Positions 11,978-22,850 of a stretch of 64,000 bases of DNA are shown piece by piece. Below the pieces are notes generated by a model that did no database searches, was not told the DNA's origin, and saw nothing but the letters and a program-made list of their open reading frames with translations. Positions within the stretch are counted from its first letter, which is position 1. Each line of letters opens with the position of its first letter. The translations under genes and the position numbers were made by a program. The stretch comes from Castor canadensis. Taxonomy: Eukaryota > Chordata > Mammalia > Rodentia > Castoridae. The stretch spans positions 125,417,583 through 125,481,582 of the forward strand of contig NC_133390.1 in assembly GCF_047511655.1 (NCBI RefSeq), in the 5' to 3' direction.

Positions 11978-12190
11978 AGACACAGCTGCCTGCCTGAGTC
12001 CTCAAGCCAGCCAAGCCTTAACTGCTGCTCATCCCTGTGCAGAACCCAGCCCAGCTGCCCCTGTGAGGGACAGGAAGGCCAGCTGGGAAGGGAGTTTACA
12101 ACCCAAGCCATTTCTTCCCTATCCCTGCTGGGGAGAATAACACACTGAGCTGCTAACAATTGGGGGGATGGAGAAGGAAGAAAAACTCTG

Positions 12191-12216
12191 AAAACAAAAA
12201 AAAAAAAAAAAAAAAA
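12191..12216 (+). other. poly(A) tract of the MOV10 retrocopy
   Basis: Twenty-six bases that are all A apart from one C at 12195; the uninterrupted run is 12196-12216. It marks the 3' end of the retroposed mRNA. L1 ORF1 sequence resumes directly after it. Confidence 0.95.
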
Positions 12217-13117
12217 GGAAGGATTGTTTTGTGGGATAGACAAGTCTTGGTTGGTAATTATTTTCTTTTAAGGCCTTAAATATATCTTTCCATGACCTCT
12301 TTGTATTTAGAGTTTGCATTGAGACCTCTGCTGTTATTTTAATAAGTTTGCCTTTATATGTGACCTGTCACTTCTCTTTTGTAGCTTTCTATATTCTTTC
12401 TTTGTTCTATATATTGAGTGTTTTGATTATGATATATGTGGGAGGGAGTTCTTTTCTGGTCTTGCTGGCTTGGTACTCATCTGTATCTATAGATGTCCCA
12501 CACTTTCTCAAGATTGAGGAAATTTTCTATTTATAGGAAATTGTCTATTATGATATCTAATAAGTTATCAATGCCTTTCATTTGCATCTCTTCCCCTTCT
12601 TCTATGCCCATGATTCATAGATTTGGTATTTTGATAGTGTCTCTGAGTCTTGCATATTCCATTCATACTTTCTTAGCATTTTTTTCATGGTCTTTGACTG
12701 ACTGACTTAATTACTCTACTTGATCTTCTGTTTCTGGTACTCTATATTCAACTTGGGCCACTCTTTTAGCCAAACTTCCATTGAGGTTTTTATTTGGGGT
12801 ATTGATTTCAAATTGATTATTTTCAAGATTTCTATATCTTTATTGATTTCTTCTTTCATATTTTGCATTGGCTTTCTTATTTCATTCATCTGTTTGGATT
12901 CTCTTTGAGCTCAACTAGTTGTTTATTCATAGTCTCTTTGAGTTCAGTCCCTAACTCATGTGTCTCCTTTTTGAGTTCATTGATCATTCTTACTATTTTT
13001 TAAATTCAATGATTGATATTTACTCCTCTTTGCTATTGTTTAAGTTCTTCCTGGTGGAGTTGGCATTTGAGGGAGAGCTGTTGTCTTGTTGTTTTGTGTT
13101 TCTTCATTGAGATTCAT
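12217..13117 (-). pseudogene. L1 ORF1 remnant, N-terminal and central part
   Basis: Minus-strand remnant of LINE-1 ORF1, the trimeric RNA-binding chaperone of the L1 particle. The probable start ATG is at 13117-13115, with a start reading MNLNEETQNNKTTALPQMPT. Stops and frameshifts then break a lysine/glutamate-rich region expected for the coiled coil. The end at the insertion site reads WKDIFKALKENNYQPRLVYP, matching the ORF1 C-terminal domain. The MOV10 retrocopy interrupts the gene here and the reading continues at 8910-8753. Together the two parts give about 1.06 kb, normal for L1 ORF1. Confidence 0.8.
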
Positions 13118-14060
13118 ACATCTGGGGCCATTTTTGGTTAGAAGTTCCAATGCCATATATTCCTTTAGTTGGGATTTCTGAAAGATTATTTAGGACTGGG
13201 TAGCTGGTGAGTTCTGGTGTGTTTTTTGTCTCTAGATGTGGGGTGGGGTGTGCCTCAATATTCAACCCCAGCTTCTTGTTCTCAAGGTGCTGGGTACCAC
13301 TATCTATTCCACACAAGGAGAGGAAGTTTAGCGCTAAAGCTATCACAGTTACTAAGCTACAGCCTTGAAATTACATCAATTCCTAAAGAAAATCAATGAC
13401 TGCAACTGTTCCAGTATCTATAGTTGTCTATTGGAGCAAAAATGAGTCTTCATGGTACTGGAGGACTAAAGGTAATAATGAAAGTAATGGAAGGAAGATG
13501 GGGAGGATGATAATCTAGTAAATAAAATGTAGTGTAAAGTTTTATGTGGTAAGAGGAGGTGTGGCTGTGCAAATGGTTGTTAATGAAAAAGTAGTCTGGG
13601 ATAGTTAGAAGAGATTTAGTTTATATCAAGAGAGGAGAAAGAAAAATGGAGAATATTGAACAGATAGATAAATATAAACACAAGACTGCAAAAATAATCT
13701 AGGAATATATTCACCTACTAAAAGTATTGGTAGCAAAGGAGGATTATGGATGAGTAAAGAAAACAGGGAAAATATGAGCTAAAAAGCAGCTGTGTTTGTT
13801 GATAGGAGGAAAGTATGAATGGAGAAGGGCAATAGGAAAGGGGAAGAGAAGAAATGGTTTAAGGTTACACATAGGATGGCAGGCTATTGGACTCATATGG
13901 TGACTACAGAGAAGGGGAAGGAGGGAAGACAGACTGAAGAGAAAATGGGGGAGAGAGAATGCAAAACTGCTTTGCTGGAATGTACAAAGAAAATACAAAC
14001 AAACATTAAAAAGCTGTACATCCCAAACTTAACAGTGACCAAATCAACATAAAAATTTTA
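13118..14060 (-). mobile_element. probable L1 5' UTR
   Basis: Located directly upstream of the ORF1 start on the L1 strand, with no recognisable other repeat. Part of it (13.44-14.06 kb) is purine-rich on the plus strand. It may extend further, towards 14.9 kb, where similar featureless sequence continues. Assignment is by position only. Confidence 0.35.
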
Positions 14061-15439
14061 AATTTTCTAGTGTTCTGAGCTACTGACTTATTTCTCCCCT
14101 TTTTATCTGCCTTGGTCTTTCAGTCCACTAGATGGCACTGTAAATGAATACCTGTCTCTGGAATGGTGTCTGTTGACAGCCAGGAGTTCCTTCTTTAGTG
14201 AAGGTGGGGAGGGGAAGTGTTTGAAGATCTAAATACAATCTCTGGTGAAGACTTCTAGAGTCTGGATTGTAAAACTTGCCAGTCTTACACCATCACTTCT
14301 TGTAGCTTTCCCCTCTTTCAAGCTCTCCAGCACTTACAGACTGTAGTTATATACTGGAAGCAGACTTTTATCATTTATGTCCTCACTGACATAAGTCTCT
14401 GCAGGGGGACTGTAAGCCCAACCTGGCAGTGCCTGTTTTCTCTACCACATTAGAGACTTTGCATTAGGCCTAGTACTAAAGCCTGTTATTGTAGATGTTG
14501 GCTGTTGTCACCTCCACCAGTGCTGCCACCACTGCTGCTACTGCTGCTACCATGCTCCAAGCAACTTCTTTATTCTGAGACATGCCACACCTATTTGGGA
14601 CGCCACTTCTACTCTATGGTTCTCAGCAGCTTTCCTGTAGCAAGTCACATACTGAAAAGGTTCTCTTCACTTTTGGGGTGAAGATTTTGTCTTCCCCTTT
14701 CCCTTAGGGGCGCTGGTGCTGGAGAAGGTGAAAACTATTTCTTCATTCACTCTGTAGGTTCTTTCTTTCCCTGTATTTTTCAGCTGGTTCACAGTGCTTT
14801 TCCTTTTTCTCCTCTGTGAGAGGACTCTTCTTTGTTATCTAGGTTCTTATCCACAGGGTCAGATGGCAAAAGCTTCTTGCCTTATCTCCAATGTGTTTCA
14901 ATATTATTCACTGTGTATCATTCTCTTTTCCTTTCCCTTCTCCCCCTATACTCCTCAAATTGTCCCACTAGTGGATACTTATTTTATATATATATATAAT
15001 CATGCTTGTATTTGTGTATACATTTATGAAATGATTATTTTTATAACTATTAAGTCAAATACTGAGTGAATGTGGTATATATGCATATTTCAAGAAATAA
15101 AGAATGGAATTTTCAAAATATCTGGTAGCTGTGCTATTTTCCATTGATCAAAAAATTGCTGCCTCATAAAAAGGCACAGCAGGAACTGAGCTGTGGCTGT
15201 AGAGTTTCTCATGAATTGCCTAGTTGATAAAAGCCTGTACAAGAGACAAACCCACACTTAGCTGTAATTGCTTTTACCATTTTATTCAAGGTATTAACTA
15301 AAAAACACATAGCCTCCAACTTACTTCTTCAATGGTTAAACTAAAATGCCAGCTAAGTCTTGTTCACTTCTAAAATGTATTGATACAATCTAGTAAAGAG
15401 GAGATGACAGAAAAAGAAAGGTCAACAATGTGAAGTGCA
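14061..15439. other. unassigned stretch between the L1 and the GADL1 3' end
   Basis: No coding feature. It may include further L1 5' UTR on its left side and has a TATATA run near 14.99 kb. Nothing else stands out. Confidence 0.4.
14505..14560. repeat. (CTG/CCA) triplet-rich tract
   Basis: Imperfect CTG and CCA triplets, e.g. CCACTGCTGCTACTGCTG, left of GADL1. There is no supported reading frame. Confidence 0.7.
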
Positions 15440-15451
15440 CTAATATTGCTT

Positions 15452-15457
15452 TTTATT
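15452..15457 (-). promoter_or_regulatory. candidate polyadenylation signal for GADL1
   Basis: The plus strand reads TTTATT, which is AATAAA on the coding strand, inside a short AT-rich block. It is in the right orientation downstream of the GADL1 stop. Such hexamers arise by chance in AT-rich DNA, so this is only a candidate. Confidence 0.3.
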
Positions 15458-16077
15458 TCATGAAATCCAAATTATTTATAAGCATCAATTTTAGGAACAT
15501 TTTACAAAGGCATTTTTATAAAGGCAACAAGAAATGCAAAATACACAAATCTACACTCACAAATAGCTACCACCGGAAGATTTGAAGTATCTCAGGAAAA
15601 GATTAAAATATTCTTTGACTAGCGGAGATACTGGGGAACAATGCACACTAAAAAGAAAATACACATTAAAAGCAAAACAGTGTACATCTGCTTCTCAAAA
15701 TCTAAACGACATGAGTTTATGAAGTATGAAAGGTTACTCTTTGTTGCTGGGTCTACCCTTGAGTGTTCTTCAGTCATTCGCCTTTCAATGCAGAGTTTAA
15801 CTCTACACCCATATCTCTGAATTCTGTTCATTTCTTAGTCAAATAAAAATCTAAACCAGGATAAGAGATAAAGCTATTTCACTCCCAGGAGAAATGGAGG
15901 AGGTGTTGCCATGGAAAGGCCTCTGGTTCCTAGATTCCCTGACCAATATAAGCCACTTTAAAAGTCTACTCTGATATTTCAAAGTTTTATAAAGGGAATG
16001 TTGTATAACCCTGGACTTCATTTTAGTTATTCCTTACAGAGCAGAGAAATGGGCTCCTTCATCTAAAACAAAAAGAC

Positions 16078-16107
16078 AGACAGATACACACACACCCCCA
16101 CACACCC
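16078..16107. repeat. CA-rich low-complexity tract in the probable GADL1 3' UTR
   Basis: GATACACACACACCCCCACA and following bases; CA repeats with C runs. Confidence 0.8.
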
Positions 16108-16389
16108 TACAATGTCTGTTCCTAGCTAATGACATAAATGATTTTGGGAAGTGAATCAGGACTATTGCTCACTGATCAAAAAGGCCACACTGCAAAGTGT
16201 TTGATTTTTTATCCTAATCTCTAACTTTGATAAATTAGAGTAGATAGTAATTAGCTTTAACTTTTGAAAACATTTAGCCTGGATAAAACATACATCTTTA
16301 TAAAGTAAACAACTTATATATTTTCTCTTTTAAAAAAACATAGCTTTGACATGCTTCTGATGCCCTTAAAAATTTGTAGACAGATACCA

Positions 16390-16640
16390 CAGTTGTATCT
16401 CAAAGTGTGACTTGGGGGCTACTGAAATATTACATGTTCTTTTGCTGGCAAAATGTCAGACCAGTTGCTTACTCAATACAATGGTTTTCTCAGATTTTAA
16501 CCATGCATCATGTTTTAACATGGTGGATTTGTTAAAACACAGAACACTGGGTCCTGCCCCCAGCATTTCTGACTCAGTTTGCTGAAGTAAGGCTTGAGGA
16601 AGGGCACCACATTGAGAACCACTGCTTTAAACTATTCTTT
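16390..16640. mobile_element. MER5A-like hAT-Charlie fragment in the probable 3' UTR
   Basis: Phrases typical of MER5-type non-autonomous hAT elements are visible: a start like CTCAAAGTGTGACTTGGGGG, a middle reading GGGTCCTGCCCCCAGC, and a right end reading TTGAGAACCACTGCTTTA. The centre is diverged and the ends are not cleanly defined. It would add transposon sequence to GADL1 mRNA if the UTR reaches this far. Confidence 0.5.
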
Positions 16641-16849
16641 TTAATGCTCTTTAAACAGCAATGTAATATTTTTCCTTTTTCTAAAACAATAATGCCCAGT
16701 CATCAAAAGAGCTCTGAACACTATTTTCTTAGCATTTTAGGTTTTTGCATGGGACTGGGAATATTTCCTAATTGTCATCAGAAGAGCTGTAACCTATGAA
16801 GTACTCCTCCCCAGGACAGGATCCCTGTTCTGGGGGACGAAAGCCACTG

Positions 16850-17023
16850 CTACATATCTCTACCCAGGATATCTATCTCATCCAGGAGGAAGTCCATATC
16901 CTCCCGGCTCACTTGAGGGCTGATCACCACCTGGCGGAAGAAGTTGACCTTCCCCTGATGGGGCTGATATCCCAGCATGAGACTTCCCTTCTTCATCATC
17001 CTCTCCTTAATGGCTGGGGCTAC
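16850..17023 (-). CDS. GADL1: GADL1 terminal coding exon (C-terminal 57 residues)
   Basis: This exon encodes the C-terminus of GADL1, a PLP-dependent group II decarboxylase related to CSAD and GAD that is known to act on acidic amino acids such as aspartate and cysteine sulfinate, yielding beta-alanine and hypotaurine. Read on the minus strand it starts after a pyrimidine-rich acceptor ending TTTGCAG and opens with VAPAIKERMM; later come GYQPHQGKVNFFR and SREDMDFLLDEID, and it ends GRDM followed by TAG at 16852-16850. The family C-terminal domain has this pattern: a glycine-tyrosine-glutamine-proline turn, an asparagine-phenylalanine-phenylalanine-arginine strand, then a final acidic helix. 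Phase 0 entry matches the donor of the exon at 60797-60886. I prefer GADL1 to CSAD or GAD1/2 because those paralogues differ across the SPQVSRED stretch. The catalytic lysine is in an upstream exon outside the window. No lesion is visible. Confidence 0.93.
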   Translation of the reverse strand, partial: VAPAIKERMMKKGSLMLGYQPHQGKVNFFRQVVISPQVSREDMDFLLDEIDILGRDM

Positions 17024-17144
17024 CTGCAAAGGGAGAGGAGACGGAGGTGAAAGAGCAGAATACCGAAGCACTCAACTGGTTTTCAATTAGCCATCCATGG
17101 GTTGGGAGCACATTCTCATAGGCACAAAGTTGCACTATAATGAT

Positions 17145-17340
17145 AACAATTTATTGAGAATCTTATGGCATATGAATACTGATCCAAGTATTCTAGACAT
17201 ATTAGTTCATTGAATCTTCATATCAACACCATGAAGGAGATACTACCAACATGCCCACATGCAAACAATGAAATTCAGGCACATGAAGACTAAATAACAA
17301 TCACTAGGTCCCAGGCTCTGAAATGTAAATGACAATGCAA
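17145..17340 (-). mobile_element. MIR SINE
   Basis: The plus strand shows the reverse MIR pattern: TTAGTTCATTGAATCTTCAT, CATGAAGGAGATACTACC, and ACAATGAAATTCAGGCACAT, followed by a CACTAGGTCCCAGGC block. It lies in the GADL1 intron about 120 bp from the terminal exon. Confidence 0.65.
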
Positions 17341-17349
17341 CACTGCCTT

Positions 17350-19110
17350 GTAAAAAGCAAATTATGGGGCTTCAGGCATCACAGTATTGAAAGCATCAAA
17401 CGTTCTATTTCTCAATTTGTCTTGATGACAAAATACTCCAGTTAAGGCCTTGTGAATACAGAATAGTGATAGATGGAAAAAAGAAACTTGCAGTTGTCTA
17501 CCAAAGAAAAACTAATACAGGTCTAATGTACAGTTTTCTTTTGAAGATTAACAATTATTAATTTATTAATAAGAACCTGTATGTTTCTGTAATTATTGTG
17601 CTTTGAAAGTCCTTGGTTAATGTAAAGGATTTAGAAGAAAATGACAGTTTAATATTATTCTTATATGTGAAATACAAGCACCCTGTCTTTTACAACATGT
17701 GTAAATGTGATGATAAAATTAGGAAGCTCATAGTTTAAGAATGAGGATTTGCAGTTGACATAAGAATTATTGACCCTGATTATAAAAATGCACAAATTTT
17801 TTAAAAAGTTTAACATTGGAATAAATTAGTTCATTTAAGAACCACATGGGGAAATCAGACCATTTTTAAGTCAGTGGTATGACCACCTAAGGGCCAGGTT
17901 GCAAACTTTTAAGATAGTGAGATTTTGAAACACAAAGCTACAAAGTCAAGAATGCATTCTTACTGGCTTAAAAACATAAGCAATGATTTCTCATTTGAAT
18001 TTTATTTTAACTCTGAGCATCTCTTACTTGAATATGTGGAAAGGGATCATCATGAATTTCTGCCCTTATCTTCTCAGAAAGATGAGGCTCAGATCACTCA
18101 GAAGGGAAGAATAAGTACATAAGTACCACCATGTACAATGTGCATGAATCTCAGTTCCTGGAAATTTCAGTTCTCCTTCTCATAGTATGACCATCACAGA
18201 CATTCTGGGTTTTAAATATACCCATGTTTTGTCAGAGCTTCATGAAGGCAGAACAAGCTACTTCATCCTACATTCAGCACCATCTTGGTCTGCTCCAAAG
18301 ATGATGGGAAAAATCAGTGTTTGAGACATCCGACATGTTGTGTTGAATGCAGTCACAGAGCCTTCTCAAGTAATACTTCAGAGCAATTTTAATAACACAT
18401 TTTCCATGTACATGCTAGTTCTAGAATCTAAGTCTTATGAAACATAAACTACACTGTGTCTACATCAACAAAAACAAACATCTATTCAATGGAGGTTTCT
18501 TACAATAGAGCAAACCATGAAAGAAAATATATGGGTATAAAAAAAAGATAGAAAAAAGAAGATGAAATTAGAGGTCAAATGAGTGAAATAATGTGAACCA
18601 TCAGGTTATATAAATTTCTGAAAATATGCCACACATTTTATTTTGAGCCTTCTAGAAATTGGGAACATAGGTTAATTGCCACTCTTCTTGCAAAAGTTTG
18701 CGACAAATGATGGTGGCTGCTGAAATCTGGGAGCTAGAAGGACACCTACCTTGTTTAGCCTTATCTGTTTGAAGCCCTTTTCTGTTTGAATGTAGATATA
18801 CCAGCTGTATTTTCTCCCAAAACTGATTATGCAAGTAGCCTTTGTTACTAGAATTATGCAAAATCTAGAGAAATAATATGTAAGCCCACAAAATATGAGT
18901 GTAAATAGAGAGTGGTTTCCATGAAAACTAAACTTCATCCTTTTAAAAGATTAGGTAAAAAGTGCATGGCTAAACATTATTGCTAGAAAATTAGGTGTTG
19001 AAAGAGAAAATAAAGCTATAAAACCAAAATCTTGAGAGTCTGGACTGATTCTACATTCAGATTGCCACACAAGTGTCTGAGTACTCACTCCATCTGAAAA
19101 AATCTGAGAT
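17350..19110. other. intron sequence without recognised features
   Basis: AT-rich GADL1 intron; only short chance open frames. I see no repeat that I can name. Confidence 0.5.
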
Positions 19111-19571
19111 GGATGCAACAGATGATTCTATTTTTTTGAAAAAGTTTAAAAATTATCTTAAAATTTTTGATTTAGGATTCATTAATAATACAAAGGGATT
19201 TCATTGTGATAGTTCCATACGTGTATACAGTGTACCTTGAACAAGTTCACCCCTTCCTTTGTTTTCCCACTGTCCCTCTCCAGTTTCCCCACTTTCAAAT
19301 AGTGTTTGCTGGATTTCATTAGCAATATTCATATTTATATATGTAGCATACTTCGATCCTCTTCACTTTCCTTCCCCCCATCACTGATCTGCCCGAGACA
19401 GCTCCCCATCATCATCATCGTCGTCGTTCCAAGTTCCACCAATGAGTGAGAACGTGCAGTATTTGGCCTTTTGAGCTTGGCTTATCTTGCTCAGCATGAT
19501 TATCTCAGTTCATCCATCTTCCAACCAATGACATAGCTCCATTCTTCTTATGGCTAAATAATATTTCATGG

Positions 19572-19648
19572 TGTGTGTGTGCAGTGTGTATATATATACA
19601 CATACACACGCACACACACATATATATATATACAGACATACACACACC
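19572..19648. repeat. complex TG/TA/CA dinucleotide microsatellite
   Basis: Alternating TG, TATA and CACA runs inside the L1 ORF2 3' region, at the place where the conserved L1 text has TGTGTATATATACC. It appears to be a local expansion of that seed. Confidence 0.85.
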
Positions 19649-20480
19649 ATACTTTATTCATTCATCAGTTGCTAGGACTTCAGCTGATTTCACAGTTTGG
19701 TTTTTGTGAAGAGAGCTTCAATAAACATGGGTGTGAAGGTATCTCCTTTGTATATTCATTTGCACTCACTCAGATATATGCCCAAGAGTATGGTGAGATC
19801 ATAAGGGAAGTCTAGTGTTAGTTTTTTGAGCAACCTCCATACTGATTTCCATAGTGGTTGTACTAGTTTACATTTCTACCAACAGTATATGAGGGTTCCT
19901 TTTTCCCCACATCCTCACCAGCCTTTGTTGTCATTTGCCATTTTGACTGGAATGAAATGGAATCTTCCTGTAGTTTTGATCTGCATTTCCTTTATGGCTA
20001 AGGATATTGACATTGTTTCATATATTTATTAGCCATTTGTACCTCTTCTAGAACTGTCTGTTCAATTCATTTGCCCATTTATTAATTGGATTATTTGTTC
20101 TTCTGCCATTTAGTTTTTTGAGATCAATGTATATTCTGGATATTAATCCCCGATCTGTTGAATTGGTGGGAAAAATTTTTTCCCATTTTTTGGTTATTTC
20201 TTGACCTCATAACTGTTTCTTTTGATGTTCACAAACTTTTTAATTTTATGCAATCCCATTTGTCAAGTCTTACTCTTATTTCCTGGGCAATTAGAGTCCT
20301 ATTCAAAAAATCACCTATGCCTATATCTTCCAGGGTTTTCCCTACTTTTTCCTATAGTAGTTTCAATGTTTCAGGTATTACATTAAGATTTTTGATCCAT
20401 TTAGAGTTGATATTTGTACAGGGTAAGAAATAAGGTTCTAGTTTCAGTCTTCTGCATGTAGCTAGCCAGTTTTCCCAGCA

Positions 20481-20553
20481 GGTACTGGGGTTTGAACTCA
20501 GGGTCTCACACTTGCTAGACAGGTGCTCTAACTCTGAGCCATACCCCCAGCCC
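20481..20553 (-). mobile_element. ID-like SINE without a tail, fused to L1
   Basis: On the minus strand it starts GGGCTGGGGGTATGGCTCAG and ends near CAAACCCCAGTACC, where L1 ORF2 sequence begins at once. There is no A-tail at the junction and no duplication of its own. Its 5' end lies three bases from the right copy of the L1 target-site duplication. Confidence 0.85.
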
Positions 20554-20879
20554 AAAAGATGATTCTTGAAGAGTGCAGTTTATATAAGAATTAGATAGCA
20601 GGTCCTCCAATCATCAGACCTTTACACAAGAGAGACTGTTTGTTTTTGGAAAATGTTTGGAAATTCTCATTTGGTGGAAAAATCATTTCCATCAAAAGAT
20701 AGGGAAATGAATGTATATAGTTGTACAATATAATGGAAAATATTTAAGTGTAAAATACAAATATTAAATATAAAAATTAAGTTATATATGCATTACATTT
20801 TTCTAGGATTATATGTTTTAACTATTAATCTTCATCATCTTGAGCAGGGGGCTTCTGGTGCACATGTGAACACACATGG

Positions 20880-20906
20880 ATGTGCGTGTGTGTGTGTGTG
20901 TGTATA
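20880..20906. repeat. (TG)n microsatellite
   Basis: Alternating TG run of about ten units, starting TGTGCGTGTGTG. Confidence 0.9.
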
Positions 20907-22773
20907 TGAGCTTGTGCTCTCACAGGTAATAAACTTCTAATCTGTCGTATGTCATTTCCTCTTTATTTCTCCTCATTTGGTGACAGGGCAATACAGAAAC
21001 ATGGTCTGACTTAGGCTCACAAAGGCACATTTATTTTTAATTCCAAGAGGAAGTGGCCTCTGGCTTCCTTAATGTAAACTGACTAAAAGGAAAAACCCAC
21101 AATAGTACCAGTGATAATCAGTATTGGGAAGACCTGAGTCACATGGGCCATATATGTGACCAGGAGGGCCATAAATTATGAATTTTAGAGCTTACAGCTT
21201 GTGATCCTATAGACATTTTTAAAATAAGGATTCCCTTCATATACCTCTCCATCATCCTCCAGTTACTGACAGGGTATAGACAGCTCTGAATTATAGACAA
21301 TTTTAAACTTAAGACAGCATGTCCTTGGCTTAAACCTAATTTGCATAGTTTGTTCCTATTTACTTTTCAATGCTACTGTTTTTCTCCCGAAAGGGGAGGG
21401 GTATTTTATGCCTCACCTTTGGAAAGAATTAGAATTTTGATTTCAACTTATAAAGTATCCTAGAAACAAACAAAACAATTATAAAAATGAATCTGTCAGG
21501 TTTGCATTTCTTGTGAGCAAACCAGAAATATTTTTTAATGTAAGGAAGATAAAAAAGAACACTACAGATGCTTTAATAAAAAGATATTTTTGATATTTAA
21601 ATTCTTGCTCTTGTGTAAGGTATAAAACTGTGCTTCTTCTGGCAAAAGCACATGACAAAAGAACCAGACTTCTATGCTAAATTTTGTCACTGGCTTTCAG
21701 GGATTATAAAGAAAGAATTAAATATCTCTGTGACTCAGAGAACTAGCTAAGCAAGGGTTTGACAGTACAACAGGCATTTTCTCAATGTGTCCATGAACTA
21801 GAGGTACTGTCAAGCAAACAGGGATGGTCTCTTTTGTCTATAAACAATTCATGATAAAGAAAGCCATGGGCTTCCCTACACTGGTACTCATCAAATCTCT
21901 ATCACAAATTGTCACTGTTGTAATAGCAGTAATTATTGTTAACACATATTTTGCCAGTCCTTTACAATTTGTAGTGTTATTTCACATGCCTTACTCCCAT
22001 AAAGTTAAATTAAATCTCATTTGAAAGGAACCCATGTTTTTACAATTTGGGGACCAAGAATGGTCTCATTAACAACCAGCTTATCACCTTTACTCTTAAA
22101 AAATTAACCATTTTCTGTTTATAAGACTGCAGGCCTAATCCAGTGCTGGGCAATTTGGATGTTCTCTTTTGCTGATCACAGCAGAGAAACAGTCCTAATC
22201 TGACAGAATGGAATATTCACGAGGGAAAGAAAATATGCACAAACTAAATATAAGTATCTAGATATCGCCCTAAATGGAGCATGATGGTGGAAAGCAATTT
22301 GCCAAGAGTGAGATTGCTTTCCAGCTCTCAATTATTTTACTGCTGGTTTTCCTTCAAATTGTAAATCACATTCTTTCCTTGTGCCTCAGTGCACCAGTCT
22401 CTGCATCTTAAGTGGAAGAAGATCCTGACATTTCTATTTGGTTGCACAGGAACTTAATCTACACATTTCTCTGGGATTTCTGTTTTCTCCCCTTAATTTA
22501 TGTTCCAGCAATGATTTAGTCATTGCAACAGAATTTTGTTGTCACACACACGAAGCACATGATAAGCACTAGAAGCTGCTGAAAGTCAAGGGAAAATGAA
22601 ATAAGATGACTCTCTGGCCAACTACAGCCATTTGATTAGCAAGTGACCTGGCAACATTGTGGTCTTTGGTTAAAATACAATGCTAATGTCCGTAAAGTGA
22701 CATTCTTTTGAAAAACATGTCACATACTCAATGTTAATAAGAATACATTTTCTTGTTAACAAGTTTGAGAAAC

Positions 22774-22850
22774 ACTATCAGTAAGGAAGGACCAGTTTTA
22801 TTTTCTCAAAATATCTCAAACTATCAGTAAGGAAGGACCAGTTTTATTTT
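22774..22850. repeat. 31-bp exact direct repeat
   Basis: Two identical 31-bp copies, at 22774-22804 and 22820-22850 (period 46), starting ACTATCAGTAAGGAAGG. They are separated by 15 bp that read CTCAAAATATCTCAA. Exact identity in intronic DNA suggests a recent local duplication. Confidence 0.95.

Larger units (their letters stand above)
8911..12216 (+). pseudogene. MOV10: processed pseudogene of MOV10, full length, inside L1 ORF1
   Basis: An intronless copy of the mRNA for MOV10, an SF1 (Upf1-like) RNA helicase of the RISC/P-body pathway known to restrict LINE-1. It runs from the 5' UTR through the coding region (about 8980-11977) to a 3' UTR and a poly(A) tract at 12191-12216. Recognisable residues include SFGTPAPGFSSMLYGMKIAN near the N-terminus, the helicase II motif DEAG at 10898-10909 and the C-terminal VEPEWRNEL. 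It is dead: the start codon is ATA near 8979; a net +1 frameshift lies near 9250; TGA occurs at 9415-9417; a 1-nt loss lies near 10328; an apparent 4-nt loss near 10551-10556 removes the Walker A Gly-Lys; and TAA occurs at 11204-11206. Lack of introns plus the A-tail shows L1-mediated retroposition. No convincing target-site duplication is visible. Confidence 0.93.
3970..14060 (-). mobile_element. near-complete LINE-1 element, inactive, interrupted by three retroinsertions
   Basis: The order on the minus strand is probable 5' UTR (above 13117), ORF1 (13117-8753, split), a short inter-ORF spacer, ORF2 (8704-4658) and 3' UTR (to about 3970). Subtracting the MOV10 retrocopy, an ID-like SINE and a short truncated L1 leaves an element of roughly normal length. 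It lies outside GADL1 on its 3' side and in the same orientation. I could not identify its own target-site duplications, so the outer limits are approximate. Confidence 0.8.
15440..16849 (-). other. GADL1: probable GADL1 3' UTR
   Basis: Sequence directly downstream of the GADL1 stop codon on the minus strand. A possible polyadenylation hexamer AATAAA (minus strand) lies at 15457-15452, about 1.4 kb past the stop. No nearer strong hexamer stood out, but distal or proximal alternatives cannot be excluded without transcript data. The segment contains an old DNA-transposon-like repeat around 16.4-16.64 kb. The left boundary is a guess. Confidence 0.4.
19130..20556 (-). mobile_element. 5'-truncated L1 with a SINE at its 5' end (chimeric retrocopy)
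   Basis: Minus-strand L1 3' portion: ORF2 C-terminal region (plus strand 19.4-20.48 kb, with GTTTGCATTTCC-like and TTGGTTATTTCTTGACC text) and a 3' UTR ending near 19131 with an A-rich tail. A tail-less ID-like SINE occupies the 5' end at 20481-20553. The whole unit is flanked by an exact 10-bp duplication AGATGATTCT at 19120-19129 and 20557-20566. It contains a (TG/TA/CA) microsatellite at 19572-19648. Confidence 0.85.
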
